Notes under the pieces: model-generated
What the model was told of the DNA's origin: nothing
What the model saw: only the letters and a program-made list of their open reading frames with translations
Database searches by the model: none
Position numbers and translations under genes: made by a program
NCBI RefSeq assembly: GCF_004122105.1
Contig: NZ_SBKN01000002.1
Span: forward strand, 124,001-188,000
Source: Flavobacterium stagni
GTDB taxonomy: Bacteria; Bacteroidota; Bacteroidia; Flavobacteriales; Flavobacteriaceae
DNA length: 64,000 nt
Reading direction: 5' to 3'
Part shown: positions 54,337 to 63,674 of the stretch, one piece after another
How the letters are laid out: the number at the start of each line of letters is the position of its first letter
Position numbering within the stretch: the stretch's first letter is position 1

Positions 54337-55104
54337 TTATTTAACCTTGGCTAAAACTTTATATTGCTCATAGCATTGGCTGATGGCATCCATGATTTGA
54401 AGATCATTTGCCGTTTCAATAAAGGCTTCGGAATAGCTGCAACGACTGAGGATTTCGGCGATATCTTTTTTATCAACACCTAATAAAATAGCGATAGTTT
54501 CGCGGTCGTATTTGGTTTCCAAAAGATTTTTAACCGTATCATCTTTTTTCATTTCCCGTAATTTGCGGAGTTCTTTGGGTTTTTTACCAAAGAAATTGTA
54601 GAGCATATCGGCGGGATTGAAAACCGAATTGACAACGCGGGTGAAGGCATTGGGTGATGATTCACCGGCTTCATACGCTTGGGGTAATCCTGAAATACTA
54701 TAGCGGTAATTTTCTTGAACGGGAATCAATTTAGTATCGACTTCGAGGTAACCGGTTAATTGGTATTTCCGAATGACCACTTCTTCCAAAGCAATCGCTT
54801 TTTCGGTTAATTCCAAACGGGTCGTTCCATTTTTTATCCAGTCATTGGTTACACGAACGCGTAAAGATTGAAAACCAATCATAGTAATGTGTAAAGTATC
54901 GTTGACTGCCGCATTAATCGTAAACTCTCCTTTATCGTTGGTTTGAGTTCCTTTAACGCGATTAATGTTGATGATGTTGACGTTGGAAATGGGTAGGGCA
55001 GTTGCTGAGTTGACAATGGTACCTTGAACGGTTTTATCGCCGGTTTCTTGTGCGTAAACACAACCGAAGAAAAATACTGCCCATAAGAGTATCCATTTTT
55101 TCAT
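54337..55104 (-). CDS. Carboxypeptidase-D-regulatory-like secreted protein
   Basis: A 255-residue protein from the ATG at 55104. Signal peptide ends VYAQ. Residues about 25-105 are a CarboxypepD_reg-like domain (VQGTIVNSATALPISNVNIININ, then GTQTNDKGEFTINAAVNDTLHITMIGFQS), the fold found at the start of SusC-type receptors. Here no barrel follows. A conserved-looking helical C-terminal part (LRKLREMKKDDTVKNLLETKYDRE) completes it. Likely a periplasmic or outer-membrane-associated protein of the DUF4369/CarboxypepD_reg group. Function unknown. Confidence 0.78.
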   Translation of the reverse strand: MKKWILLWAVFFFGCVYAQETGDKTVQGTIVNSATALPISNVNIININRVKGTQTNDKGEFTINAAVNDTLHITMIGFQSLRVRVTNDWIKNGTTRLELTEKAIALEEVVIRKYQLTGYLEVDTKLIPVQENYRYSISGLPQAYEAGESSPNAFTRVVNSVFNPADMLYNFFGKKPKELRKLREMKKDDTVKNLLETKYDRETIAILLGVDKKDIAEILSRCSYSEAFIETANDLQIMDAISQCYEQYKVLAKVK

Positions 55105-55223
55105 TACCAAACTTTCTGAGGTTAAAAGTACACATTTTAACAATAACTGCAATTGGGGCTAGAAACATTATCAGAAAATTAACAAGCTAACATGCAATCG
55201 GATGATGAGTTATTATTTTTTTA

Positions 55224-55251
55224 AAATAAAAAAGCCCTCCGAAGAGGGCTT
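55224..55251 (-). terminator. Rho-independent terminator of the DEAD-box gene
   Basis: AAGCCCTC and GAGGGCTT form a perfect 8-bp stem with a four-base loop. On the minus strand a TTTTTTATTTT run follows, 4 bp past the stop. Confidence 0.92.
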
Positions 55252-55254
55252 GTA

Positions 55255-57150
55255 TTAACTTTTTCTGCGACGTTTTGCAGCTTCAAAGGCTTTGTTAGCT
55301 GGATTGCTTGGGCGACTTTCAGATCGGCGGCCTTCGCTACGGCGACCTTCAGTGCTTCCACCTTCGGAACGGCGTCTTTCGGGGCGACTATCGCTACGAC
55401 GGTCATTGCGACCTTCAAAACGTGTATCGTTACGATCACCACGGCGTTCGCTTCGGCGTTCTGAATGATCGGCAAAACGATCACGACGCTCGCGTTTTCC
55501 ACCAAAATCACCACGTCCACCGCCACCACCACGGCGATTACCACCGTCGTTTTTGGAGATTTCCACGTTGATTTTACGTCCGTCCAATTGGTAATTGGAA
55601 AATATATCCATTACTTTTTCAGCATGTTCACCATCAGTATTGAAGAATGAAAAACCTTCTTTTACATCCACTTTGAATACGTCGTCACGACCTAAATCCA
55701 AGGTTTCTTTTAAGAAGTCTTTTAATTTCATCCAATCAAAATCATCACGTGATCCAATGTTAATGAAATAACGTACTGCATCACCTGCTTTGATAGATCC
55801 TCCTGAGCTACGCTCATTGCTGCTGCGTTCTCCGGAAAGGTCTTTTTTCTTCTTGTAATAATTCAAGAAACGGTTAAATTCTACCGAAACCATTTTACGG
55901 ATCAATTCTTCTTTACTTAAACCTTCAAACACTTGGTTGATAGCCGGTAAATAGTTGTCGATTTCATGATCAATTTCGGTATCGTTAATCTTGTTGGCCA
56001 AGTGTAACAACTGAATTTCACAGATTTCCATTCCGCCCGGAATTGATTTCTCTTCAAACTTCTGTTTGATGATTTTCTCAATTGTGTGGATTTTACGGAT
56101 TTCAGATTTGGTAATAATTACAATGGATGTTCCTAATTTACCCGCACGTCCGGTACGACCCGAACGGTGGTTGTAAGTTTCAATTTCATCCGGTAATTGG
56201 TAATTAATAACGTGCGTTACGTTATCCACGTCAATTCCACGAGCCGCTACGTCGGTTGCAACAAGCATTTGGATTTGACGCCCACGGAACGATTTCATTA
56301 CGGCATCACGTTGTGCCTGAGAAAGATCGCCATGTAATGCTGCAGCATTATAACCATCTTCAATTAATTTTTCAGCTACTGCTTGCGTATCGCGTTTGGT
56401 TCGACAGAAAATCACCGAGAAAATATCGGGATTGGCATCGGCTAAACGTTTCAATGCTTCGTAACGATCTCGCGCGTTTACTACATAAAATTCGTGTGAA
56501 ACGGTGTTGGTCCCTGAGTTTTTAGCTCCTACAGTAATTTCTTCAGGGTCAAACATGAATTGTTTTGCAATACGTGCTACTTCAGCAGGCATAGTTGCAG
56601 AAAACAACCAAGTTGATTTGTCATCTGGTGTATCTGAAAGGATGGAACAAATGTCGTCATAGAATCCCATGTTCAACATTTCATCCGCTTCGTCTAGGAT
56701 GCAATAGGCAATGTTCTTAATGTTTACAAAACCACGGTTAATCATGTCTTGCATACGACCTGGAGTCGCAACAATGATTTGCGCACCGCGTTTCACTTCT
56801 CGAGCTTGTTCGGTAATGCTAGCACCTCCGTACACCGCTACCACATTAAGGCCCTTGATGTATTTGGAGTATTGTTTTAATTCGTTGGTAATTTGCAAAC
56901 ACAGTTCGCGTGTTGGGGACAAAATCAATGCCTGCGTAGTGCGGTCATCGACATCTATTTTTTGTATTAACGGAAAGCCAAAAGCTGCAGTTTTTCCGGT
57001 TCCGGTTTGGGCCAAAGCCACAAGGTCAGTCTCCTGTTCCAAAAGCACAGGAATCGCTTTTTCTTGAATCTCCGACGGAGTTTCAAATCCCATATCGCCA
57101 ATTGCTTGTAAAAGCTGGGCGTTAAGGCCTAATTGTTCAAATTTATTCAT
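55255..57150 (-). CDS. DEAD-box RNA helicase with DbpA-type domain and Arg/Gly/Ser-rich tail
   Basis: A 631-residue helicase. Q motif region (FETPSEIQ), Walker A AQTGTGKT (47-54), PTRELCLQI, DEAD in YCILDEADEML, SAT, RGIDVDNVTHVINY and HRSGRTGRAG are all intact. Residues about 440-545 contain a DbpA-like RNA-binding domain (YFINIGSRDDFDWMKLKDFL, then FFNTDGEHAEKVMDIF). The last 85 residues are Arg, Gly, Asp and Ser rich (RRGGGGGRGD and repeated RRSE/RSESR). The domain order fits CsdA/DeaD-type ribosome-assembly or cold-shock helicases. A TACCTTTG box precedes it by 22 bp. Confidence 0.94.
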   Translation of the reverse strand: MNKFEQLGLNAQLLQAIGDMGFETPSEIQEKAIPVLLEQETDLVALAQTGTGKTAAFGFPLIQKIDVDDRTTQALILSPTRELCLQITNELKQYSKYIKGLNVVAVYGGASITEQAREVKRGAQIIVATPGRMQDMINRGFVNIKNIAYCILDEADEMLNMGFYDDICSILSDTPDDKSTWLFSATMPAEVARIAKQFMFDPEEITVGAKNSGTNTVSHEFYVVNARDRYEALKRLADANPDIFSVIFCRTKRDTQAVAEKLIEDGYNAAALHGDLSQAQRDAVMKSFRGRQIQMLVATDVAARGIDVDNVTHVINYQLPDEIETYNHRSGRTGRAGKLGTSIVIITKSEIRKIHTIEKIIKQKFEEKSIPGGMEICEIQLLHLANKINDTEIDHEIDNYLPAINQVFEGLSKEELIRKMVSVEFNRFLNYYKKKKDLSGERSSNERSSGGSIKAGDAVRYFINIGSRDDFDWMKLKDFLKETLDLGRDDVFKVDVKEGFSFFNTDGEHAEKVMDIFSNYQLDGRKINVEISKNDGGNRRGGGGGRGDFGGKRERRDRFADHSERRSERRGDRNDTRFEGRNDRRSDSRPERRRSEGGSTEGRRSEGRRSESRPSNPANKAFEAAKRRRKS

Positions 57151-57171
57151 TAGATCGTATTAATTCGGGTG

Positions 57172-57179
57172 CAAAGGTA
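57172..57179 (-). promoter_or_regulatory. Predicted -7 promoter box of the DEAD-box gene
   Basis: The minus strand reads TACCTTTG followed by CACCC. An AT-rich 10-bp palindrome (CTTAATAATT, 57182-57191, with 57202-57211) lies just upstream. Confidence 0.62.
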
Positions 57180-57359
57180 GACTTAATAATTGGATATAGC
57201 TAATTATTAAGTGATTAGTAATAAAGTGGATTGTGCTATTTCGATTGAAAATCAAGGAATTACTAAAAATTGAACTGCGATAAATGCAGGATTTTAGTGG
57301 AAAAAGAAGGAGATTGAAATTTTAGTATGCCGATAGGTAATGATGTCGTAATGAATTGA

Positions 57360-57935
57360 TTATTTATCCGATAAAAATGTAATTAGTTGTTGGACAGCCT
57401 TTCCACGGTGACTTAGTGCCGCTTTTTCAGAAGCATCCATCTCGGCAAAGGTTTGGGATTGTCCAGTGGGAACAAAAACGGGGTCGTAGCCAAATCCTTG
57501 TGTACCGCGTTTTTCACGAATAATCTCACCACTTACTATGCCTGTAAAATGGTGGGTTTCACCATTGAGATTTAAGGCGATGACCGTTTTGAATTGGGCT
57601 TTTCGCGAGGCTTTGTTATCCAATTCAAACAACAGTTTATTCATATTGTCCAAAGCGTTTTTTTGCTCACCTGCATAGCGCGCAGAATGCACCCCAGGAG
57701 CACCATTTAGCGCTTCAACTTCTAGTCCTGTATCATCAGCAAAACAAGGAAGACCATAGTGTTGGGTTACATAATCGGCTTTCAATTGCGCATTGCCTTC
57801 AATCGTTTCAGCGGTTTCTGGAATATCGACATCACAGCCAATGTCTTGTAATCCTACCAATTCGATAGACTTCGGAAGCATGGCGCTGATTTCGGCAATT
57901 TTGTGCGTATTATTGGATGCAAAGACGAGTTTCAT
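57360..57935 (-). CDS. rdgB: XTP/dITP pyrophosphatase (RdgB/HAM1)
   Basis: A 191-residue house-cleaning enzyme that hydrolyses non-canonical purine triphosphates. [14 protein letters not shown] (N-terminal SxNxxK-type motif), [29 protein letters not shown] (catalytic Asp), [10 protein letters not shown] and [12 protein letters not shown] are the family motifs in order. Length is normal. A TACTTTTG box lies 17 bp before the ATG. The 208 bp to the next gene downstream show only the AT palindrome noted above. Confidence 0.95.
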   Translation of the reverse strand: MKLVFASNNTHKIAEISAMLPKSIELVGLQDIGCDVDIPETAETIEGNAQLKADYVTQHYGLPCFADDTGLEVEALNGAPGVHSARYAGEQKNALDNMNKLLFELDNKASRKAQFKTVIALNLNGETHHFTGIVSGEIIREKRGTQGFGYDPVFVPTGQSQTFAEMDASEKAALSHRGKAVQQLITFLSDK

Positions 57936-57951
57936 AGTTATTGGTTTAGAA

Positions 57952-57959
57952 CAAAAGTA
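57952..57959 (-). promoter_or_regulatory. Predicted -7 promoter box of rdgB
   Basis: The minus strand reads TACTTTTG, 17 bp before the rdgB start. Confidence 0.6.
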
Positions 57960-58173
57960 GAAAATAAAATGAGTAAATCACCTAATGTTTTGTTTAACTT
58001 TAAATTTATTTGCATTAAACATTTTGTAATAAACAAGAAATCGCTTACAAATTAAAACATTGTATATCAAATAGTTGCGAATTTTATCTTTTTTTAATAA
58101 AGAGAAGTCTTACGTGAGTAAACCTTTTTTGAAGTTCTTACGTAATTTCGACGACACTCTAAAACAACAGATA

Positions 58174-60537
58174 ATGAAAACGCCCCCAAACTTTCGTTAT
58201 TTGACCTACATACTAATGCTACTGTATTCTTATTTGGGTCAGGCTCAATTTGTCTTTGACGACCAAAAAATTGAGCACTTATCACTACATCCCTATGCGT
58301 CCCTTTACAAAGATGAGACGGGAAAACTGACGGTAAATCAAATTCGTCAATTTCAAGAAAAAAAATTCACACCACTTATCGTTGAAAATACAGATCTGGG
58401 ATTTACTACGGACAAGTATTGGATAAAATTTTCATTGCGTAACGATCGCAAAACACCGGTTTATTATTACTTAGAAACTTCGCGACCCATTGTAGACCAT
58501 GCGAATTTGTTTGAATTCAAAAACAACCGTTTAATAAACAAACAATACAGCGGTGACGATATTCCTGTGCAAAATAAATCGGTGAAACAGCGTAAAACAC
58601 TATTCAATATAGATTTGGAGCCGGGGGAACAAAGAGACTATTACATACAATTGCAAAGTGACGGTGAAGTAATTAATGCACCAGTATTATTGCACACGGC
58701 CAATGATTTGATGGACGAAACATCCTTTGAGCAGGTCGTTTTTGGCTTTTTCTATGGTTTGTTGTTATTGTCAACTATTATTTACTTATTCTTTTATTTT
58801 GCAATGAAAGAGCGGGTATTTTTGAATTATAGTCTGTATGTGTTCTTTATAGGCATGCTGCAGTTTTCATTGGATGGTTTTTTTCACCAAACCTTTGATC
58901 CCAACGCCGGTTGGTTCTCCGACAAGGCCGTAATTTTTAATGCGATTATTGCAGGGTATTTCCTTGGAGCTTATGCTCAATACTATTTAAAAGTATGGAC
59001 AGTCAGCAAACGTTTGAATCGTCTTTTTTATGGTTTATATGCCTTTTTGGGACTATTAATGGTGATTACCATTTTCTTGCCCGATTTATTTCATCTGACT
59101 TATCCTCTCATGAATTTGGCAGGTTTATTTGAGCTGATATTAATTATTTCTTCGTTGATTATTATTTATTTGCGATCAGGTGTTGTTTATCAATTTTTCT
59201 CGTTAGGCATTTTTTCACTGGTTACCGGTTTTGTGGTGTTTATTCTCAAAAATTTGAGTGTATTGCCTGTTAGTTTTATTACTGAAAACAGTTCGAAATT
59301 AGGAACCGGAATTGAAGTGATGTTTCTTTCCCTTTCGATGGCAAACCTAATCAAGCAATTGCGCGATGATCGGGAAAAATTGCAAGGTGAAGCCCTTCAA
59401 AAGGCGGAAGAAATGAACGAAATGAAGACGTATTTCTTATCAAATATCAGTCATGAGTTGCGCACACCTTTAAATGCGATTATCAATTACACCGATTCCA
59501 TCAAAGGGGAAGTGCAGATGAGTTCGGTACTTGAAAAATGTGAAATTATCAGCAGTAATTCGAGAGGATTATTGGGTTCGGTGAATGATATTTTAGATTT
59601 TTCCAAAATTGAAAAAGGGGAAATTCAATTGGAACGTCAAAATTTTATCATCCAAAAAGTATTGGATGATTTGGTGACGGAAATCAGAGGTCGCGCCGAG
59701 CAAAAAGGATTGGATTTTCAATTTGTGATCGAAGGGGAATTGCCCTACAAAGTATTTGGGGATGCCCAACGTTTGCGTCAAATTTTACAAAATGTTTTAG
59801 GGAATGCCGTGAAATTTACCGCGGAAGGTATTGTGAAGTTTATAGTCAATACTGAAACTTCAGATAATTTAACGTCGCTAAAATTTACGGTATCCGACTC
59901 GGGTGAAGGGATTCCAAAAGAGAAAATGGACCAAATTTTTGAATCGTTTACCCAACAACAAATTGATAACAAACGCAAGTACGGCGGACTAGGTTTGGGA
60001 TTATATATTGTCAAAGCTTTGGTGAATTTACACCAAGGAACCTTGGATATCAATAGTATGGAAAACCAGGGTACGGTTTGTACGATAGGGTTTAATTTGG
60101 ATGTTGTCGAATTAAAAGCACCTGTGGTTCAAGAGCCCGTAGCTCCTTCATATGACTTAAAAGGCAAACGTATTTTGGTGGTAGAAGATAATGTGATGAA
60201 CCAAATGGTGTTGAAAATGATCTTCAAAAAATGGCAGAATTTGGAAGTAGATTTTGCGAATCATGGTGAAGAAGCTTTGGATTTCATGGGGCAGAAAAAC
60301 TACAACCTCATTTTGATGGATTTGCAAATGCCTGTAATGGATGGATATGAAACGACTATCGCAATTCGTGAAGGAAAATCAGGGGTCAATGAATCGGATA
60401 TTCCTATTGTAGCCGTTACCGCCGATGTCATGGAAACGACTAAAGAACGCGTGAAAGAAATCGGAATGAACCATTACATGACCAAACCCGTGGATAAAGA
60501 AATGCTATTCCAAATCGTTTCAGCCATGGCTAGTTAA
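58174..60537 (+). CDS. Hybrid sensor kinase with 7TMR-DISM sensor
   Basis: A 787-residue protein from the ATG at 58174; starts from 58075 would hide the signal peptide. Signal peptide ends GQAQ. A 7TMR-DISM extracellular domain (about 30-175) is followed by seven membrane helices (about 188-365) and a short coiled coil. HisKA SNISHELRTPLNAI has H427. The ATPase domain has DSGEGIPKEKM and GGLGLGLYIVK. A C-terminal receiver has phosphoacceptor D716 (LILMDLQMPVMDGYE) and K in MTKPVD. 7TMR-DISM domains bind carbohydrates or other small ligands in the periplasm. There is no DNA-binding output, so it must signal to another protein. Confidence 0.9.
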   Translation: MKTPPNFRYLTYILMLLYSYLGQAQFVFDDQKIEHLSLHPYASLYKDETGKLTVNQIRQFQEKKFTPLIVENTDLGFTTDKYWIKFSLRNDRKTPVYYYLETSRPIVDHANLFEFKNNRLINKQYSGDDIPVQNKSVKQRKTLFNIDLEPGEQRDYYIQLQSDGEVINAPVLLHTANDLMDETSFEQVVFGFFYGLLLLSTIIYLFFYFAMKERVFLNYSLYVFFIGMLQFSLDGFFHQTFDPNAGWFSDKAVIFNAIIAGYFLGAYAQYYLKVWTVSKRLNRLFYGLYAFLGLLMVITIFLPDLFHLTYPLMNLAGLFELILIISSLIIIYLRSGVVYQFFSLGIFSLVTGFVVFILKNLSVLPVSFITENSSKLGTGIEVMFLSLSMANLIKQLRDDREKLQGEALQKAEEMNEMKTYFLSNISHELRTPLNAIINYTDSIKGEVQMSSVLEKCEIISSNSRGLLGSVNDILDFSKIEKGEIQLERQNFIIQKVLDDLVTEIRGRAEQKGLDFQFVIEGELPYKVFGDAQRLRQILQNVLGNAVKFTAEGIVKFIVNTETSDNLTSLKFTVSDSGEGIPKEKMDQIFESFTQQQIDNKRKYGGLGLGLYIVKALVNLHQGTLDINSMENQGTVCTIGFNLDVVELKAPVVQEPVAPSYDLKGKRILVVEDNVMNQMVLKMIFKKWQNLEVDFANHGEEALDFMGQKNYNLILMDLQMPVMDGYETTIAIREGKSGVNESDIPIVAVTADVMETTKERVKEIGMNHYMTKPVDKEMLFQIVSAMAS

Positions 60538-60602
60538 AAAGTAACCCCTTCTTTGTTAATATAATCGTAGGGTATTTTCTAGGATAGCTGATTATGAATG
60601 AC

Positions 60603-60610
60603 TACTTTTG
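60603..60610 (+). promoter_or_regulatory. Predicted -7 promoter box of the oxoamine-synthase-like gene
   Basis: TACTTTTG followed by CCCC, 27 bp before the ATG at 60637. It lies inside the reading frame opened at 60598 and so excludes that start. Confidence 0.65.
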
Positions 60611-60636
60611 CCCCGTTAAAAAACGCATTTTTTATC

Positions 60637-61896
60637 ATGGTAAAAGATCTATTTGAAAGAATACAACAAAATAAAGGTCCGCTAGGACGATGGGCTTCGC
60701 AAGCCGAAGGTTATTATGTATTTCCAAAATTGGAAGGCGAGTTAGGGCCACGTATGCAATTTCAAGGCAAAGAAATTTTGAATTGGAGTATCAATGATTA
60801 TTTGGGTTTAGCCAACCATCCTGAAATTCGCAAAGTCGATGCAGAAGCCGCTCAAAACTATGGAGCCGCTTATCCAATGGGTGCGCGAATGATGAGTGGG
60901 CATACTACTATACACGAACAATTGCAAAATGAATTGGCCACTTTTGTACAAAAAGAAGCGGCATATTTATTGAATTTTGGGTACCAAGGAATGGTGTCAA
61001 TTATTGATGCTTTGGTAACGAAAAACGACGTGATTGTTTATGATGTAGACTCTCACGGCTGTATCATTGACGGTGTACGTTTACACATGGGGAAACGTTT
61101 CACCTACAAGCACAATGATGTAGAGAGTTTAGAAAAGAATTTACAACGTGCTACAAAAATGGCAGAAGAAAACGGTGGAGGGATCTTAGTGATTACCGAA
61201 GGTGTTTTCGGAATGCGCGGGCAACAAGGTAAATTAAAAGAGATTGTTGCATTAAAAGAAAAATACAACTTCCGTTTATTGGTGGATGATGCACACGGTT
61301 TTGGTACTTTGGGTAAAACAGGTGCTGGAGCAGGTGAGGAGCAAGGTTGCCAAGACGGAATTGATGTGTATTTCTCTACATTCGCAAAATCGATGGCGAG
61401 TATTGGTGCCTTTGTAGCAGCAGAGCAAGATATTATTGATTATTTGAAATACAACTTACGTTCGCAAATGTTTGCTAAGTCATTACCAATGATTATGACG
61501 GTTGGCGCTTTAAAACGTTTGGAAATGTTGCGAACTATGCCTGAGTTAAAACAAAAGCTTTGGGATAATGTTAATTATTTACAGAACGGTTTAACGTCAC
61601 GTGGCTTCAATATTGGCGATACCAATACATGTGTGACGCCCGTTTACTTAGAAGGTTCGATACCAGAAGCGATGGTTATGGTGAATGATTTACGTGAGAA
61701 CTACAATATTTTCTTATCGATTGTAGTATATCCTGTCATTCCAAAAGGAATTATCTTATTGCGAATGATTCCAACGGCATCACATACGATTCAAGATATT
61801 GATGAAACTTTATCCGCATTTGAAGCTATCCGTGAAAAGTTAGAAAACGGTACCTATAAAAAGATTGCTGAGGCGACTACGGTTGATGTATCGTAA
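60637..61896 (+). CDS. PLP-dependent alpha-oxoamine synthase-family enzyme
   Basis: A 419-residue fold-type I PLP enzyme of the Kbl/BioF/serine palmitoyltransferase group, which condenses an amino acid with an acyl thioester. NWSINDYLGLANHPEIR and SGHTTIHEQLQNELA mark the N-domain. VYDVDSHGCIIDGVRLH, LLVDDAHGFGTLGKTGAG, and the PLP lysine K251 in STFAKSMASIGAFVA form the cofactor site. IVVYPVIPKGIILLRMIPTASHT marks the C-domain. Candidates are serine palmitoyltransferase (sphingolipids) or the cysteate acyltransferase of capnine/sulfonolipid synthesis, both known in this phylum. 2-amino-3-ketobutyrate CoA ligase is less likely because no tdh gene is adjacent. Confidence 0.85.
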   Translation: MVKDLFERIQQNKGPLGRWASQAEGYYVFPKLEGELGPRMQFQGKEILNWSINDYLGLANHPEIRKVDAEAAQNYGAAYPMGARMMSGHTTIHEQLQNELATFVQKEAAYLLNFGYQGMVSIIDALVTKNDVIVYDVDSHGCIIDGVRLHMGKRFTYKHNDVESLEKNLQRATKMAEENGGGILVITEGVFGMRGQQGKLKEIVALKEKYNFRLLVDDAHGFGTLGKTGAGAGEEQGCQDGIDVYFSTFAKSMASIGAFVAAEQDIIDYLKYNLRSQMFAKSLPMIMTVGALKRLEMLRTMPELKQKLWDNVNYLQNGLTSRGFNIGDTNTCVTPVYLEGSIPEAMVMVNDLRENYNIFLSIVVYPVIPKGIILLRMIPTASHTIQDIDETLSAFEAIREKLENGTYKKIAEATTVDVS

Positions 61897-61912
61897 GCAA
61901 TACTTTTTAAAT

Positions 61913-61946
61913 AAAAAAATCCACCCGAAAAGGTGGATTTTTTATT
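61913..61946. terminator. Bidirectional rho-independent terminator
   Basis: AAATCCACC pairs with GGTGGATTT around CGAAAA, with A- and T-runs on the sides. It lies between convergent genes. Confidence 0.92.
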
Positions 61947-63348
61947 GGGGGATATAAATGTGAAAAGTAGTTCCTTTTCCTATTTCTGAAGTTACTTCAA
62001 TGCGTCCGTTTAAATTATCTATCGCATCGCGAACAATATAGAGTCCGAGCCCCGTTCCCCGGTTATTATTTTGGGTCACATAAAACATTTCAAAAATTTT
62101 GGGCAATTGGTCGGCTGCAATTCCAATTCCGTTGTCCCATATTTTTATTAGCACTGCATCAGCGGTAGGTTCAGCAGCGATACCAACCACAATAGTTTCC
62201 TTGCTGGTATCACTGTATTTTATTGCATTGGAAACCAAATTATTGAAGATAATTTTCAGTCGTAATCGATCTGCAACAAGATGTGTCACTTCCCAATTTT
62301 TATCCCATTGAATACTGCGGTTATTCAGGATATACAAATGTTGTTTGATGGTTTCTTCAAATAATTCGTTTAAATCAATGGTTTCAAGTACTATTTTTTG
62401 ACGTTTATTTCGGGAATAATCCACAATGTCTTTGATAAATTGATCTTGTTTGTCCAGTACATCTTTCATTAATCCCAAGTAATTTTGAATTTCGTCGGGA
62501 TTTTTTTCCGTTTTCATGATGTTAATTAATCCTTGTAATGAGGTAATCGGAGAGCGCAAGTCATGGGATGCACTGTATACAAATTTATCCAGCTCTTTAT
62601 TGACGAGTTCCAAGTCTTTGTTTTTTTGATCGTATTGACGGTTAACATTTACTAAGTTTTGTAGTAAACGACGATAATACAAACTCACACTGACGATTAT
62701 CACAAAAACAAAAAAGATGTCAAATAAAACAAGATAATCCCGAATTTGACGCGAACCTTCACCAAAGGTATTCGAGAAGTTTCGTTCATTAATTGTTAAA
62801 CGGTCACTGATGTTTCCTATTTTTTTTAAATACTGATTACGAAGTGCTGGACTTACAGTTGAATGCTGAATAGTATGATGAATTTCTTGCCCTAGTTCAT
62901 CTAATTCTTTTATCATGAGATCGCCTGTTTCCCATTCATTAATTGCTTTATTAACCCAAGGTATTCGTTGAAAATAGTTAAATACCCATATTAAATCATC
63001 CAAATCATCCTCGTGATTTCGTCCTGCACGCAAGCCCTCTTTAACCTTCGTTACATCTCCAGTGCTCATTAATTCAACACGTCCTGCCCCATCTCCTTTT
63101 GGCACTGCAATTTCCTTTTGGAATAAATACCATTGGTATGAATCTTTAGTGTAGAGATAACTAATAAGGTAACGTGAAGCATCTTTCTGTGCTTTAGAAT
63201 AATGGGATTCACCATTCACGTAGGCGCGAATAGACGAGAGTACTTTTATTGAAAAAAAATTTAATGCAATTAATAAAGACCCTGAAATTATTAAAACAGA
63301 GAAAAGAGGTAAGGCATGTGGAGCAAAAATTTTTTTATAGGACAGCAT
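61942..63348 (-). CDS. Membrane sensor histidine kinase
   Basis: A 468-residue kinase from the ATG at 63348 (an in-frame TTG lies 9 bp upstream). Transmembrane helices lie at about 14-34 and 207-225, with an external helical domain of about 170 residues (a four-helix-bundle-like pattern without a known name). HisKA FVYSASHDLRSPITSLQ has H262. N box FNNLVSNAIKYSD, G1 IWDNGIGIAADQ and G2 RGTGLGLYIVRD follow. No receiver is adjacent, so it is an orphan in this window. It converges with the PLP enzyme gene. Confidence 0.88.
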   Translation of the reverse strand: MLSYKKIFAPHALPLFSVLIISGSLLIALNFFSIKVLSSIRAYVNGESHYSKAQKDASRYLISYLYTKDSYQWYLFQKEIAVPKGDGAGRVELMSTGDVTKVKEGLRAGRNHEDDLDDLIWVFNYFQRIPWVNKAINEWETGDLMIKELDELGQEIHHTIQHSTVSPALRNQYLKKIGNISDRLTINERNFSNTFGEGSRQIRDYLVLFDIFFVFVIIVSVSLYYRRLLQNLVNVNRQYDQKNKDLELVNKELDKFVYSASHDLRSPITSLQGLINIMKTEKNPDEIQNYLGLMKDVLDKQDQFIKDIVDYSRNKRQKIVLETIDLNELFEETIKQHLYILNNRSIQWDKNWEVTHLVADRLRLKIIFNNLVSNAIKYSDTSKETIVVGIAAEPTADAVLIKIWDNGIGIAADQLPKIFEMFYVTQNNNRGTGLGLYIVRDAIDNLNGRIEVTSEIGKGTTFHIYIPQ

Positions 63349-63529
63349 GCAATTCAATTTTGGGGACTATTCTTACGATAAAAGTACTCATATTTTTATT
63401 TGTAAGATTTATTGTAATGTTAAAATTGTGATTATTAGCAACTTATTAAAATGTAAGAAAAAAGCTATAAAAAGTATTTAAAAATGCATTTCATCGTTTT
63501 TTGTAGTATTTTACCGATTATTTTTTTGG

Positions 63530-63537
63530 TAAATTTG
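63530..63537 (+). promoter_or_regulatory. Predicted -7 promoter box of the collar-like gene
   Basis: TAAATTTG, 138 bp before the ATG at 63675, leaves a leader of about 130 nt. The 326 bp from 63349 to 63674 hold no gene. They hold this box, a 5-bp hairpin (63586-63601) and an 8-bp hairpin (63638-63656). Confidence 0.5.
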
Positions 63538-63637
63538 TAAGATAATTCTAATTTTATTCTCGGATTAAGCCCTAACAATCTATTAAGACTCTAGTTAGTC
63601 TGAAGGTATTTCTGCAAATCACTGAAGTCAAACAAAA

Positions 63638-63656
63638 TTCTGATGCCCCATCAGAA
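63638..63656 (+). promoter_or_regulatory. Leader hairpin before the collar-like gene
   Basis: TTCTGATG (63638-63645) and CATCAGAA (63649-63656) form a perfect 8-bp stem with a CCC loop, ending 18 bp before the ATG. It is followed by A, not T, so it is not a terminator. It may affect translation or mRNA stability. Confidence 0.5.
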
Positions 63657-63674
63657 AAACAATTATGAAGTACC

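Noticed and set aside
55221..55571. Open frames of about 87-107 codons on both strands over the DEAD-box gene tail
   Set aside because: They are by-products of the Arg/Gly/Asp-rich low-complexity codons of the helicase tail.
57182..57211. AT-rich 10-bp palindrome as a terminator of rdgB
   Set aside because: It lies 150 bp past the rdgB stop, has no T-run, and sits next to the DEAD-box promoter; it may be an operator, but there is no evidence.
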